Positions 41,521 to 50,871 of a DNA stretch of 64,000 nucleotides are shown piece by piece (within the stretch, counting starts at the first letter, position 1; every line of letters starts with the position of its first letter). The DNA is from Acetobacteraceae bacterium (lineage in GTDB: Bacteria > Pseudomonadota > Alphaproteobacteria > Acetobacterales > Acetobacteraceae). The position numbers and the translations under genes were made by a program. The stretch lies in contig JAIXWG010000061.1 of assembly GCA_027482245.1 (NCBI GenBank), forward strand, positions 62,001-126,000, written 5' to 3'. The notes beneath the pieces were generated by a model, which saw nothing but the letters and a program-made list of their open reading frames with translations, was not told the origin of the DNA and made no database searches.

Positions 41521-42236
41521 GACGTCTCTCCCAGGAACGGCCGGCTTCGGGCGATTTTTCGTTTGAGAAAGTCCCAGCGCAGGCCGAGGTTGGCCGCGTT
41601 CAGCAGGAACTTTTTCGACTGTGCGGCGGCGGCGGGATCAAGCTTCTGCAGCGGCCCCGCCGCGGCGGCGCGCAGCTGCACATCGGCGGCCCATTCCAGC
41701 ACGGTCATGCCGATGCAGGCCTCCGCGACGGAGGCGCCGACCACCAGCGCGCCATGGTTCTTCAGCAGCAAGCCGCGCTTCGGCCCCAGCGCCGCGGCGA
41801 TGGCATCGCCCTCGTTGGTATCGAGGACGATGCCGTGGAACTCGTCGAACAGCGCGATGTCGTCATGGAAGACGGCACCGGTCTGGGTGATCGTCTCCAG
41901 CGTCATCCCCGCACAGCCGAGCGCGACGCCGGCCTTGCCATGGGTGTGGATGATGCAGGTCACGTCCGGCCGCGCGCGATAGATGCGCGTGTGGATGTGC
42001 AGCGTCGGGTTGACGCGGCCCTGGCCGCGAGTCGTGTTCAGGTCGAAATCGGCCTCGATCAGCCCGTCCGCCCGCACCTCGTCGAAGCCGACGCCCCATT
42101 GGTGGGACCAGAAACGGTCCGACCCGGGCAGGCGCGCCGTCAGGTGGCCCGCGATACCGCTGGCCTGACCATCGGCGTCCAGGATGTGGTAGGCGTGCAG
42201 CAGGTCCTGCTTCAGCAGCCGCTCCGCGTCGCTCAC
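41517..42236 (-). CDS. class II aldolase/adducin-family protein
   Basis: A 239-residue zinc-dependent aldolase-fold protein (FucA/AraD family). Zinc ligands His-x-His are in CIIHTHGKAGVAL, with a third His in LLLKNHGALVVG. The N-terminus ADGQASGIAGHLTARLPG and SHQWGVGFDEV fit the family. It could be an aldolase or a decarboxylase. The GTG start at 42236 overlaps the TctC gene stop by 4 bases (GTGA) and is chosen for this coupling. Confidence 0.85.
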   Translation of the reverse strand: MSDAERLLKQDLLHAYHILDADGQASGIAGHLTARLPGSDRFWSHQWGVGFDEVRADGLIEADFDLNTTRGQGRVNPTLHIHTRIYRARPDVTCIIHTHGKAGVALGCAGMTLETITQTGAVFHDDIALFDEFHGIVLDTNEGDAIAAALGPKRGLLLKNHGALVVGASVAEACIGMTVLEWAADVQLRAAAAGPLQKLDPAAAAQSKKFLLNAANLGLRWDFLKRKIARSRPFLGETS

Positions 42237-43201
42237 TGCTTTTCCACCCCGGCCAGCTGCGCCATGCGTCCCCAGGCCTCCAGCTCCCGCGGGATCATCG
42301 CCGCCAGTTCCTCGGGCGAGGAGGCTTCTGGCACGCCGCCCGTGTCGATGATGCGCTGCCGGATTTCCGGCGTGCCGAGCGCGCGGCGGATGGCGCGGTT
42401 CATCGCCTCCACATAGGGGCGCGGCGTGTTGGCGGGGAAGGCGATGGAGTTCCAGGACCGCACGATGTAGTCGGGCATCCCGCTTTCCGCGCTGGTCAGC
42501 ACGTCGGGGATGGCCGGGTGGCGCTGGGGCGAGGTGACGGCCAGGATGCGGACGCGCCCGGCCTGGTGCTGAGGCACGGTCGGCGCCAGCAACTCGCCCG
42601 CCACCTGGATCTCCCCCGTCGCCAGCGCATTGATGAGCTCCGGCGATGACCGGTAGGTCACCGTCGTCAGCGACTTCCCCGCCATGGCCTGGAACAGCTC
42701 GACGCCCAGGTGCTGGCCGTTGCCCACCGCGATGGAGCCGATGTTCAGCCGCCCCGGCTGCGCCTTTGCCAGCGCGACAAGCTCCGCCAGGCTGTTCACG
42801 GGCAGCTGCGGGTTGATCGCGATCAGGTGGTCCAGCCACACCATGCGGCCGACCGGCGTGAAGTCCCGCACGATGTCGAAGGGGATGGTGCGGAAGAAGG
42901 ACGGCGCGGCGACGTTGCTCGTCGTCAGCAGATAGGCGGTGTGGCCGTCCGGCGCGGCGCGCGCGACGATCTCCCCGCTCAGGATGCTGCCGGCACCGGG
43001 GCGGTTGTCCACCACGATCGGTTGGCCGATCTCCTGCGCCATGATCGGCGTCAGCATGCGGACGGAGATGTCGCCCGCCCCGCCCGCAGCGAAGCCCAGC
43101 ACCAGGCGCACGGGCCTGGTGAACAGCGCCTGCGCGCGCAGCGACGGCGCGGCCAGCAGGCCCGCCGCGACGCCGAGTGCCGTTCGCCTTGTGATCATCA
43201 T
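42233..43201 (-). CDS. TctC/Bug-family tripartite tricarboxylate-type binding protein (tandem copy 2)
   Basis: A 322-residue binding protein with a twin-Arg style signal peptide (ITRRTALGVAAGLLAAPSLR). Features: RPVRLVLGFAAGGAGDISVR, VVDNRPGAGSILSGEIVA, APDGHTAYLLTTSN, and PDVLTSAESGMPDYIVRSWN. It is roughly three-quarters identical by eye to the gene at 43236, including the ending GRMAQLAGVEKQ, so the pair arose by tandem duplication. It is coupled to the class II aldolase gene. Confidence 0.92.
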   Translation of the reverse strand: MMITRRTALGVAAGLLAAPSLRAQALFTRPVRLVLGFAAGGAGDISVRMLTPIMAQEIGQPIVVDNRPGAGSILSGEIVARAAPDGHTAYLLTTSNVAAPSFFRTIPFDIVRDFTPVGRMVWLDHLIAINPQLPVNSLAELVALAKAQPGRLNIGSIAVGNGQHLGVELFQAMAGKSLTTVTYRSSPELINALATGEIQVAGELLAPTVPQHQAGRVRILAVTSPQRHPAIPDVLTSAESGMPDYIVRSWNSIAFPANTPRPYVEAMNRAIRRALGTPEIRQRIIDTGGVPEASSPEELAAMIPRELEAWGRMAQLAGVEKQ

Positions 43202-43235
43202 CGTTCCTGCCCCCCTCGATGCGCCGCTTCGGGCG

Positions 43236-44201
43236 CTATTGCTTTTCCACGCCCGCGAGCTGCGCCATGCGGCCCCAGGCCGCCACCTCGTTCGGGATCA
43301 TCGCGCCCAGTTCCTCGGGGCTGCTCGCTTCCGGCAGCCCGCCGAGTTCGATGAGGCGCGCGCGGATCTCCGGCACGGCGAGGGCGCGGCGGATGGCGCG
43401 GTTCATCGCCTCGACCTGCGGGCGCGGCGTGTTGGCGGGGAAGACGATCGCGTTCCAGGACCGCACGATGTAGTCGGGCAGCCCAGACTCCGCGCTGGTC
43501 AGAACGTCCGGCAGCGTCGGGAAGCGGTTCGGCGCCGTCACCGCCAGCAGCTTCACGCGGCCGGCCTGCACCTGCGGCAGCGTCGGCGCCAGCAGCTCAC
43601 CCGCCACCTGGATCTCCCCGGTGGAGAGTGCGGTGATGAGTTCGGGCGAGGAGCGGTAGGTCACCGTCGTCATCGGCGCGCCGGCCATGGCGCGGAACAG
43701 CTCCACGCCCAGATGCTGCGCATTGCCGACGGCGATGGAGCCGATGTTCAGCGCGTTCGGCCGCGCCTTCGCATAGGCGATGAGTTCGGCCAGCGTGTTG
43801 ACGGGCAGTTGCGGGTTCACCGCGATGACGTGGTCGTACCAGACCATGCGCCCGACCGGCGCGAAGTCCTTCGTCACGTCGAAGGGCATGGTGCGGTAGA
43901 AGGCGGGCGCGGCCATGTTGCTGGTCGTGAGCAGGTACATGGTGTGGCCATCCGGCGCGGCGCGCGCCACGGCCTCCGCGCTGATGATGCCGCCGGCGCC
44001 GGGGCGGTTGTCCACGACGATGGGCTGGCCGATCTCCGCCTGCATGTGCGGCACCAGCATGCGCACCGTGATGTCGCCCGCGCCGCCGGCCGCGAAGCCG
44101 AGGACGAAGCGGACGGGCCGGTTGAACAGCGCCTGGGCACGCACCAAGCCGGGCATGGCCAGCACCGATGCGCTGCCGAGCAGCGCGCGCCTTGCGATCA
44201 T
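43236..44201 (-). CDS. TctC/Bug-family tripartite tricarboxylate-type binding protein (tandem copy 1)
   Basis: A 321-residue binding protein. The signal starts MIARRALLGSASVLAMPGL. Family parts are RPVRFVLGFAAGGAGDITVR, VVDNRPGAGGIISAEAVA, APDGHTMYLLTTSN and PDVLTSAESGLPDYIVRSWN. It is the paralog of the next gene (42233), 34 bases away. It follows the HyuB gene by 41 bases in the same direction, which suggests that the imported acid is linked to HyuAB. Confidence 0.92.
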   Translation of the reverse strand: MIARRALLGSASVLAMPGLVRAQALFNRPVRFVLGFAAGGAGDITVRMLVPHMQAEIGQPIVVDNRPGAGGIISAEAVARAAPDGHTMYLLTTSNMAAPAFYRTMPFDVTKDFAPVGRMVWYDHVIAVNPQLPVNTLAELIAYAKARPNALNIGSIAVGNAQHLGVELFRAMAGAPMTTVTYRSSPELITALSTGEIQVAGELLAPTLPQVQAGRVKLLAVTAPNRFPTLPDVLTSAESGLPDYIVRSWNAIVFPANTPRPQVEAMNRAIRRALAVPEIRARLIELGGLPEASSPEELGAMIPNEVAAWGRMAQLAGVEKQ

Positions 44202-44242
44202 TCCTGTCGTTTCCTCAGATGACGCCCGTTTGCCGGGAGTCG

Positions 44243-45802
44243 TTAGACGCTACCGTAACCGCCGCCGCCGGGTGTTTCCATCAGCACTTCGTCGGTGGCG
44301 GCCATCGCCATCTTGCGGGCCTCGTTCACCGGCTTCCCGTTCACCAGGAAGCGCCCGGGCAACCCATCGCCGCCGCCTTCCAGTCCCTCCGGGCCGAGGT
44401 CCGTGCGGCTGGCCACCACGTTCAGCAGCCAGGGATCGTTGGTGCGCATGCGGTAGCCGATCACCTGGCCGTCGCCGCCCGGCATGCGCCCCGCGCCGCC
44501 CGACCCGCGCCGCAACTCCTTGCGCGTGAAGACGATGGGCATCGCCGCTTCCAGCACCTCCACCGGCACCGCCGCGACGCCCGTGGGGTAGCAGGTGGCG
44601 GAAAGGCCCGGCTTCTCCCGCCGCGCGCCCGTGCCGCCGGAGTAGTTGAACATGGACGAGGTGAAGGGCTGGCCCTCATCGTCCTTGCCCTGGATCTGGA
44701 TGGTCCAGACCGCGCCCGATCCCTCCGCCAGCACGCGGTCCGGCATCACCTGGTGCAGCGCCTTGAGCACGGGGAAGGGAACGTACATGCCGACGACGTG
44801 GCGCGCATTGACCGGCGCGGGGTAGCGGCAGTTCACGATGCTGCCTTCCGGCGCCACGACCTTCACGGGGAAGAGGCTGCCGTAGTTGTTCGGCAGGTCG
44901 GGGTCGAGGCAGGCGCGCACGGCGAAGTTCGCATAGGCCGCCGTGTAGTTCAGCACGACGTTGATGCCGATCGGCGCTTCCGGCGAGGAACCGGTGAAGT
45001 CGATCACCAGTTCGCCCGCCTGCGCATCGACGGTGACGGCGGCCTTCAGCGTGATCTTCTGCCCGCCGGGGACATCGAAGATGCTCTCGCCATGGTAGGT
45101 GCCGGGGGTGAGCTTGCGGATGCTCTCCCGCGTCGCGGCCTCCGACCGTCCGATGATGGCGTCCGACAGCGCCTCGATGTCATCGAAGCCGGTGCGGTCA
45201 CAGAGCGCGTTCAGCCGCTCCGCGCCGACGCGCCCCGCCGCCACCTGCGCGGCCAGGTCGCCCGCGACGTGGTCGGGCGTGCGGACGTTGCGGCGGATGA
45301 TGTCGAAGAGGAGGGCATTGGCGACGCCCTTCTCGTAGAGCTTCGCCAGCGGGATCCAGAGCCCTTCCTCATGCACGTCCCGCGCGCCGGCGCCGACGCC
45401 GTAGCCGCCGATGTCCGTGTGGTGGATGGTGCTGCCGAAGAAGCCGATGCAGCGATCGCCGCGGAAGACCGGCGTCATCACCGTGATGTCAAAGAAATGC
45501 CCGGCGGACAGCCAGGGATCATTGGTGATCAGCACATCGCCCGGCGAGAGGCTGTCCGGCGGGAAGGCACGGACAAAGTGCTGGCCGGCGGCGCCGAGGC
45601 TGTTGATGTGCCCCGGCGTCCCCGTCACCGCCTGCGCCACCATCCGCCCGCGCCGGTCGAAGAGCGCGGTGGCGAGGTCCCCCGCCTCACGCACGATCGG
45701 GCTGAAGGCGATGCGCTGCAGCGCGCGGGCCTGCTCCGTCACCGTCGCGATCAGGTTGGACCACTGGATCTCCAGCGCGATGCCGTCGAGTTGGGTGCTC
45801 AT
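44243..45802 (-). CDS. hydantoinase B/oxoprolinase-family subunit
   Basis: A 519-residue HyuB/OplB-type subunit. Family stretches are FSPIVREAGDLATALFDRRG, VLITNDPWLSAGHFFDITVM, FGSTIHHTDIGGYG and the end DEVLMETPGGGGYG. With HyuA it forms an ATP-dependent cyclic-amide hydrolase (N-methylhydantoin, 5-oxoproline or acetophenone-type carboxylase activity). It overlaps hyuA by 4 bases (ATGA). Length fits the HyuB type of hydantoinase rather than the longer acetone carboxylase subunits. Confidence 0.93.
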   Translation of the reverse strand: MSTQLDGIALEIQWSNLIATVTEQARALQRIAFSPIVREAGDLATALFDRRGRMVAQAVTGTPGHINSLGAAGQHFVRAFPPDSLSPGDVLITNDPWLSAGHFFDITVMTPVFRGDRCIGFFGSTIHHTDIGGYGVGAGARDVHEEGLWIPLAKLYEKGVANALLFDIIRRNVRTPDHVAGDLAAQVAAGRVGAERLNALCDRTGFDDIEALSDAIIGRSEAATRESIRKLTPGTYHGESIFDVPGGQKITLKAAVTVDAQAGELVIDFTGSSPEAPIGINVVLNYTAAYANFAVRACLDPDLPNNYGSLFPVKVVAPEGSIVNCRYPAPVNARHVVGMYVPFPVLKALHQVMPDRVLAEGSGAVWTIQIQGKDDEGQPFTSSMFNYSGGTGARREKPGLSATCYPTGVAAVPVEVLEAAMPIVFTRKELRRGSGGAGRMPGGDGQVIGYRMRTNDPWLLNVVASRTDLGPEGLEGGGDGLPGRFLVNGKPVNEARKMAMAATDEVLMETPGGGGYGSV

Positions 45803-47919
45803 ACCACGCGCTCCGCAATCACCGCGCCCGTCGGGTGCACGCTGGCCGTCCAGCCGCGCAGCACCACCAGCGTGGTCTCCCGTTCCTCGATGATGACAGG
45901 GCCTTCGATCTTCTGGCCGACGGCGATCGCGGCGCGGTCATAGACCGGCACCATCGGCACGCCGGGTTCCACTGCCACCGGGCGATGCGTGCGCGGGCTG
46001 GCCGGCGCGCCGCCGGCCATCGGCGAGGGGTTGGCGACCGGCAGCGGCCCACGCGCGGCCAGGCGCCAGGTCACGACCTCCACCGGGACATCGGGAAGGC
46101 GGATGCCGTAGAGGGCCTCATAGGCGCTCTCGAAGGCCTCCCGCAGCGCGGCCGCGTCGCCGCTCTCCAGCACCGCCAGCGGCAGGTCGGTCGTCACCTC
46201 GTTCTGCTGCCCGCGGTAGCGGCAATCGACGCCTAGTTCGAGCGTCGCATCCGCGGCCGCGACGCCGGCCTCCGCCAGCGCGGCGCGCCCCTCATCCGCC
46301 ATGCCGCCGACCAGCGCGCGCACGCCGGCCCAGTCCAGCGTCGCGAGCGGGGAGAGCGCTGAACGCACCAGGTCCAGCCGCACGGGGGAGACGAGGGTGC
46401 CGAAGGCCGACAGCACGCTCGCCATGGGCGGGAAGACCAGATGCCGGCATTCCAGCAGCTCCGCCACGCGGCAGGCATGCACGGGCCCCGCACCGCCGAA
46501 GGCCAGCATGGGCAGGCCGCGCCAGTCGATCCCGCGATCCGTCGCATGCGCGCGGGCGGCGCCCGCCATCTGTTCGCACACCACCTCGAACACGCCGCGC
46601 GCCGTCGCCACGGCGTCGGTGCCGAGGCGTTCGCCAAGCCTCCCCAGCGCCGCCGCCGCACCGGCCTTGTCCAGCTTCATGTCGCCACCGAGGAAGCGGT
46701 CCGCATCGAGCAGGCCGAGCACGACGTCGCTATCCGTCACCGTCGGCTCCGTGCCCCCGCGGCCGTAGCAGACCGGCCCCGGTTCCGATCCCGCGCTGCG
46801 CGGCCCGACCTTCAGCAGGCCGAGATTGTCCACGCGCGCGATGGAGCCGCCGCCTGCGCCGATCTCGATCATGTCCACGGCGGGGATGGTGATGGGGAAG
46901 CCGCTGCCGGGCTTGAAGCGGTAGCGGCGATCGACCTCGAACTCCCCGGCGACCAGCGGCTTGCCCGCATCGATCATGCAGGCCTTGGCCGTGGTGCCGC
47001 CCATGTCGAAGGACAGCAGGCGCGGCAGATGCAGCACCTCCGCGAAGTAGCTCGCGGCCAGCGCGCCGGCGGCGGGGCCGCTTTCGATCATGCGGACGGG
47101 GAAGGCGCCGGCGACGGAGGTGCCGACCACGCCGCCATTGCTCAGCATGATGAGCGGCCGGTTCGGAAAGCCCCGCCGCACCAGTTCCGCCGACAGTGCC
47201 GCCAGGTAGGGCGCGACGATGGGTTGGGTATAGGCGTTCATCACGGTCGTGGAGGCGCGCGGATATTCGCGGATCTGCGGCGAGACCTCCGACGAGAGGG
47301 TGACCTCCATGGAAGGCACCGCCGCCAGGATCGCCTCCCGCGCCGCCCGTTCATTGGCGCCGTTGCGATAGGCGTTGAGCAGGCAGATGCCGACGGCCTT
47401 CACGCCATCGGCGGCCATGCGCCGCGCCAGCGCCGCGGCCTCCGCGGCATCCACCGGCTTCTCCACCGCGCCGGTCGCCAGCATGCGTTCGTCGAGGGTG
47501 TAGACGAAGGCATCCGCCACCAGCGGATCCGGGAACTCAATCTGCGGGTCGAACATGTCGTAGCGATGTTCGTTGCGGATGCTCAGGATGTAGCGGAAGC
47601 CCTTCGTGGCCAGCAGCGCGGTCGGCGGGCCGCGACGCTCGATCACCGCATTGGTCACCAGCGTCGTGGCGTGGACGGTTACCTCCGTCACCGCCTCCGG
47701 CCCCACGCCGGTCTTGCCCAGCGCCAGGTCCACCGCGCGGAAGAAGCCCTCCAGCAGGTTGCGGTGGGTGGTCAGCGTCTTGTCCGTGGTCGCGCGGCCA
47801 TCGGCGTGGCGCAGGACGACATCGGTGAAGGTGCCGCCGATATCGACGGCGAGCGAATAGCCGGTGGTGGCCGTCATGGCGGCCGGGGCGCGCGGCGCGC
47901 CCGTGACATCGTCTGGCAC
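45799..47919 (-). CDS. hydantoinase A/oxoprolinase-family subunit
   Basis: A 706-residue ATP-binding partner of HyuB with an actin-like fold. It has LAVDIGGTFTDVVLRHADG near residue 23, ALVTNAVIERRGPPTALLAT, LLSFDMGGTTAKACMIDAGK and PMLAFGGAGPVHACRVAELL. The GTG start at 47919 is preferred for the GGAAGG site in front; the next ATG at 47877 has none. It is first in the leftward run that reaches to 39187. A terminator at 48028-48062 separates it from the PotABCD-like operon. Confidence 0.93.
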   Translation of the reverse strand: MPDDVTGAPRAPAAMTATTGYSLAVDIGGTFTDVVLRHADGRATTDKTLTTHRNLLEGFFRAVDLALGKTGVGPEAVTEVTVHATTLVTNAVIERRGPPTALLATKGFRYILSIRNEHRYDMFDPQIEFPDPLVADAFVYTLDERMLATGAVEKPVDAAEAAALARRMAADGVKAVGICLLNAYRNGANERAAREAILAAVPSMEVTLSSEVSPQIREYPRASTTVMNAYTQPIVAPYLAALSAELVRRGFPNRPLIMLSNGGVVGTSVAGAFPVRMIESGPAAGALAASYFAEVLHLPRLLSFDMGGTTAKACMIDAGKPLVAGEFEVDRRYRFKPGSGFPITIPAVDMIEIGAGGGSIARVDNLGLLKVGPRSAGSEPGPVCYGRGGTEPTVTDSDVVLGLLDADRFLGGDMKLDKAGAAAALGRLGERLGTDAVATARGVFEVVCEQMAGAARAHATDRGIDWRGLPMLAFGGAGPVHACRVAELLECRHLVFPPMASVLSAFGTLVSPVRLDLVRSALSPLATLDWAGVRALVGGMADEGRAALAEAGVAAADATLELGVDCRYRGQQNEVTTDLPLAVLESGDAAALREAFESAYEALYGIRLPDVPVEVVTWRLAARGPLPVANPSPMAGGAPASPRTHRPVAVEPGVPMVPVYDRAAIAVGQKIEGPVIIEERETTLVVLRGWTASVHPTGAVIAERVV

Positions 47920-48027
47920 CTGGTTTCCTTCCCCGACTGCGCTGCGGGATTGTCGTCTCGCAGTGCAGGACAGCGTCCTTCATGGAGAAAGCATGTCGCC
48001 AAGCACCGCGCGCGTCAACCGGAAACG

Positions 48028-48062
48028 AAAAACCCCCCGGCGCGGGGGCGACCGGGGGGTTT
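48028..48062 (-). terminator. intrinsic terminator of the PotABCD-like operon
   Basis: An 11-bp stem (AAACCCCCCGG pairing with CCGGGGGGTTT, loop 48041-48051) is followed on the minus strand by TTTTT then CGTTT. It lies 29 bases past the stop of the permease gene and before the hyuA start, so it ends the upstream leftward operon. Confidence 0.85.
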
Positions 48063-48090
48063 CGGGAAGGCCGGGGAGGGTGAGGAAGCG

Positions 48091-49794
48091 CTACCGCTTC
48101 CAGACCCGGTCGAGGGGCATGAAGCGGTTCACCAGCACCAGCATCGCCACCGTCATCAGGATGAAGATGGTGCTGATGGCGTTGACCGTGTTTTCCAGGC
48201 TGAAGGTGCTCTCGGCATAGATGCGCACCGGCAGCGTCTGCAGCCGCGCCGTCGTCAGGAAGGCCGTCACCGTCACTTCCCCGAAGCTCAGCAGGAAGCC
48301 GATGACGCAGGCCACCGCGATCCCGGGGCCGAGCTGCGGCAGGATGACACGGCGGAAGACGCGGACGGGATTGGCGCCGAGGCCCCCCGCCGCTTCCTCC
48401 AGCGTCCGGTCGAGCCCCGCGACGGAAGCGCGCAGCAGCGCCAGCATGAAGGGCGCGACCAGCACGACATGCACGGCCAGCACGCCCAGGAAGGGCGGCA
48501 GCGCCGTGAACCACTGCAGCAGCCGCAGCATGCCGAGCCCGACGGCGATGCCGGGCAGGGCGAGGGGCAGCATCAGCGCCGCGCCCAGCACCTCCCGCCC
48601 CCGGAACCCCGCGCGGACCAGGGCGAAGGAGGCCGGGAGCGCGATGGCGAGCGAGATGGCGACGCAGGCCAGCGCCAGCTGCACGCTGACCCAGGCATCG
48701 GCCAGGTAGCGTTCGTTCTGCAGCACCATCCCGTACCATTTCCAGGTGAAGCCGACGAATTGCGCGACCGTCGCCTGCGGGCTGTCATTCACCGACGCCA
48801 CCGCCACCAGCATCAACGGGAAGATCAGCACGCCGATCGCCAGCGTCAGCAGGAACCGGGAGACGACCGGCGCCACGGCCTCCGCCACCATCACCAGCGG
48901 CCGGCGGATGCCCGGCGGGACGGAGAGGCGGAAACGCGGCGGACGGCCCGTCACCCAGGGCGTCAGCAGCCCGATCACCCGCCCGATCAGGATCGTCACG
49001 GCGACGGAGGCGCCCAGCATCATCATCGCGAGCGCGGCGGCCAGCGGGTAGTTGAGGATCTCCATCCCCTCCTTCAGCACCACCATGCCCGAGACCCAGA
49101 CCTTCCGCCCGCCGACCAGTGTCGCGGAGACGTAGGCCGTGGACGCCATCAGGAAGGTCACAGTGAGGCCCGCGCGCAGGCCCGGCAGCGACAGCGGCAG
49201 GATCACGCGGAGGAACCGCATGGCCGGCCCCGCGCCGAGCCCCGCCGCCGCTTCCTCCAGCCTTTTGTCCTGGCCATCGAGCACGTCGTACAAGGCGAGG
49301 ACCATGTAGGGCAGAAAGACCTGCGTCAGCGAAAGCCCGACCGCGAACCAGCCGAAGAGCAGGTTCGACGGCGGCAGCCCGAAGAACTGCCCAATGCCGG
49401 AGACGATGCCGCGCGGTGCCAGCAGCAGGATGATGCCGAGCGAACGCACCACGACATTCGTCAGCAGCGGCACCAGCACCACCGCGAAGCCCAGCGGCTT
49501 CCACCGCGGCGGCAGGCGCGTCAGCCACAGCGCCAGCGGATAGGCGAGGAAGGTGGCGGCCGCGGCGACGCCGAGGCCCAGCCAGATCGTGTTGAGGAAG
49601 ACCCGCACATAGAAGCGGTCCCCCAGCAGTTCCTGGTACTGCGCGGCGGACGGCACCAGGGACAGCGGCGCGAACATCTCGCTGCTTTCCTGCACGGAAA
49701 GCAGCGCCACGGCACCGAGCGGCGCGGCGAAGGCGGCCAGCAGCCACAGCCCATAGGGCAGGGCGAGCCAGCCGGCCCGCGGAGAGGAATTCAT
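48091..49794 (-). CDS. ABC transporter permease with two fused permease domains
   Basis: A 567-residue inner-membrane protein that joins two MetI-like permease domains. Each has about six membrane segments and an EAA loop: EEAAAGLGAGPAMRFLRVIL near residue 184 and EEAAGGLGANPVRVFRRVIL near residue 458. A loop near residues 285-310 links the halves. Fused permeases are known in iron(III) and some polyamine/phosphonate ABC systems. It is last in the order ATPase-binding protein-permease, 36 bases after the binding protein, and is followed by an intrinsic terminator. Confidence 0.9.
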   Translation of the reverse strand: MNSSPRAGWLALPYGLWLLAAFAAPLGAVALLSVQESSEMFAPLSLVPSAAQYQELLGDRFYVRVFLNTIWLGLGVAAAATFLAYPLALWLTRLPPRWKPLGFAVVLVPLLTNVVVRSLGIILLLAPRGIVSGIGQFFGLPPSNLLFGWFAVGLSLTQVFLPYMVLALYDVLDGQDKRLEEAAAGLGAGPAMRFLRVILPLSLPGLRAGLTVTFLMASTAYVSATLVGGRKVWVSGMVVLKEGMEILNYPLAAALAMMMLGASVAVTILIGRVIGLLTPWVTGRPPRFRLSVPPGIRRPLVMVAEAVAPVVSRFLLTLAIGVLIFPLMLVAVASVNDSPQATVAQFVGFTWKWYGMVLQNERYLADAWVSVQLALACVAISLAIALPASFALVRAGFRGREVLGAALMLPLALPGIAVGLGMLRLLQWFTALPPFLGVLAVHVVLVAPFMLALLRASVAGLDRTLEEAAGGLGANPVRVFRRVILPQLGPGIAVACVIGFLLSFGEVTVTAFLTTARLQTLPVRIYAESTFSLENTVNAISTIFILMTVAMLVLVNRFMPLDRVWKR

Positions 49795-49830
49795 GCGCCG
49801 TCCCGTATGCCTGTCGTCAGCAGTCCAAGG

Positions 49831-50871
49831 TTACCCGGCGATCTCGCGCGTGAAGCGGCTGGACCAGCGCGGCTGGTTCGCGATGACGACGTCCCAGTTG
49901 AAATCCACCAGCTTGTTCACCGCTTCCTCGCCCAGGATCAGCTTGGCGGCGAGTTCGGGCGCGAACTGCACGTTCTTGATGGTGGGGGAGTAGTAGATCT
50001 CCTCCGCATAGGCCGCCTGGCATTCGGGCGAGAGGTGCAGGTTCACGAAGGCCTCGGCCAGCGCCTGGTTGCGTGTGCCGGTCGTGATGCAGGCGACGTT
50101 GGTCGCAATGGCCTGGCCCTCGGTGGGGTCGGCGATGACGATGTTCGGGTTGCGCGTTTCCGCATACTTCCGGGTGAAGCTGCCGAACTCGACGCTGGCC
50201 GCGCCGACATCCTGGTCGAACATGCCGTAGAGCTGGTCCTGGCTGCCCTGGATGGCGGCGAAGGGCTTCAGCCGCGCGATGTTGGTGAAGGCGGGGTCGA
50301 TGTTCGTCTCGCTGCCGCCCCATACCTTCGCCGCCATCAGCAGCGCCGCCGTGCCCTGCGCGCCCGGATAGGTCGGCCAGATCACCTTGCCCTTCAGATC
50401 GTCGCGCCAGAAGTCGCGCCAGGACGTCATGGGCGCCGCCACCTTGCGGCGGTCATAGACGATGGTGACAGGGTTGAAGGCCACCGCGAAGCCACCGATC
50501 TTCGCGACCTCATACAGGTTGGCGAAGTTGGGGACATTGGCGCTGGACCCCATCGTCACCCCATCCTTCACGGCCTGCCGGCTTTCGAAGATGTTGAGGT
50601 AGAGCAGGTCGAAGGAAGGCCGGCCGCGCTCCGCATAGGCGCGGGCGCGGCGTTCCGGCGTGCCGCCGAGCACGTAGTTGATCTTCACGCCGTGCTGGCG
50701 TTCCAGCGGCGTCGCGCAGAACTGGCGCGTGATGCGTTCCTGCACGCCGCCCCAGATGCCGACCGTCAGCTCATCACCCCGGCGGATCTGGGCCACGGCG
50801 TCGCGGCCCCAGATGGCGGGGGCGGCGAGGGCGGCGCCCAGCAGGGCGCGGCGAGACGTCTGGATGCTCAT
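49831..50871 (-). CDS. PotD/iron-type ABC transporter substrate-binding protein
   Basis: A 346-residue periplasmic binding protein with a twin-Arg signal (SRRALLGAALAAPAIW). It is a type 2 fold of the spermidine/putrescine or Fe(III) group: ELTVGIWGGVQERITRQF, PSFDLLYLNIFESRQAVK, FAVAFNPVTIVYDRRKV, and LKGKVIWPTYPGAQGTAALL. Ligand cannot be told from sequence. Its start overlaps the ATPase gene stop by 4 bases (ATGA). Confidence 0.88.
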   Translation of the reverse strand: MSIQTSRRALLGAALAAPAIWGRDAVAQIRRGDELTVGIWGGVQERITRQFCATPLERQHGVKINYVLGGTPERRARAYAERGRPSFDLLYLNIFESRQAVKDGVTMGSSANVPNFANLYEVAKIGGFAVAFNPVTIVYDRRKVAAPMTSWRDFWRDDLKGKVIWPTYPGAQGTAALLMAAKVWGGSETNIDPAFTNIARLKPFAAIQGSQDQLYGMFDQDVGAASVEFGSFTRKYAETRNPNIVIADPTEGQAIATNVACITTGTRNQALAEAFVNLHLSPECQAAYAEEIYYSPTIKNVQFAPELAAKLILGEEAVNKLVDFNWDVVIANQPRWSSRFTREIAG

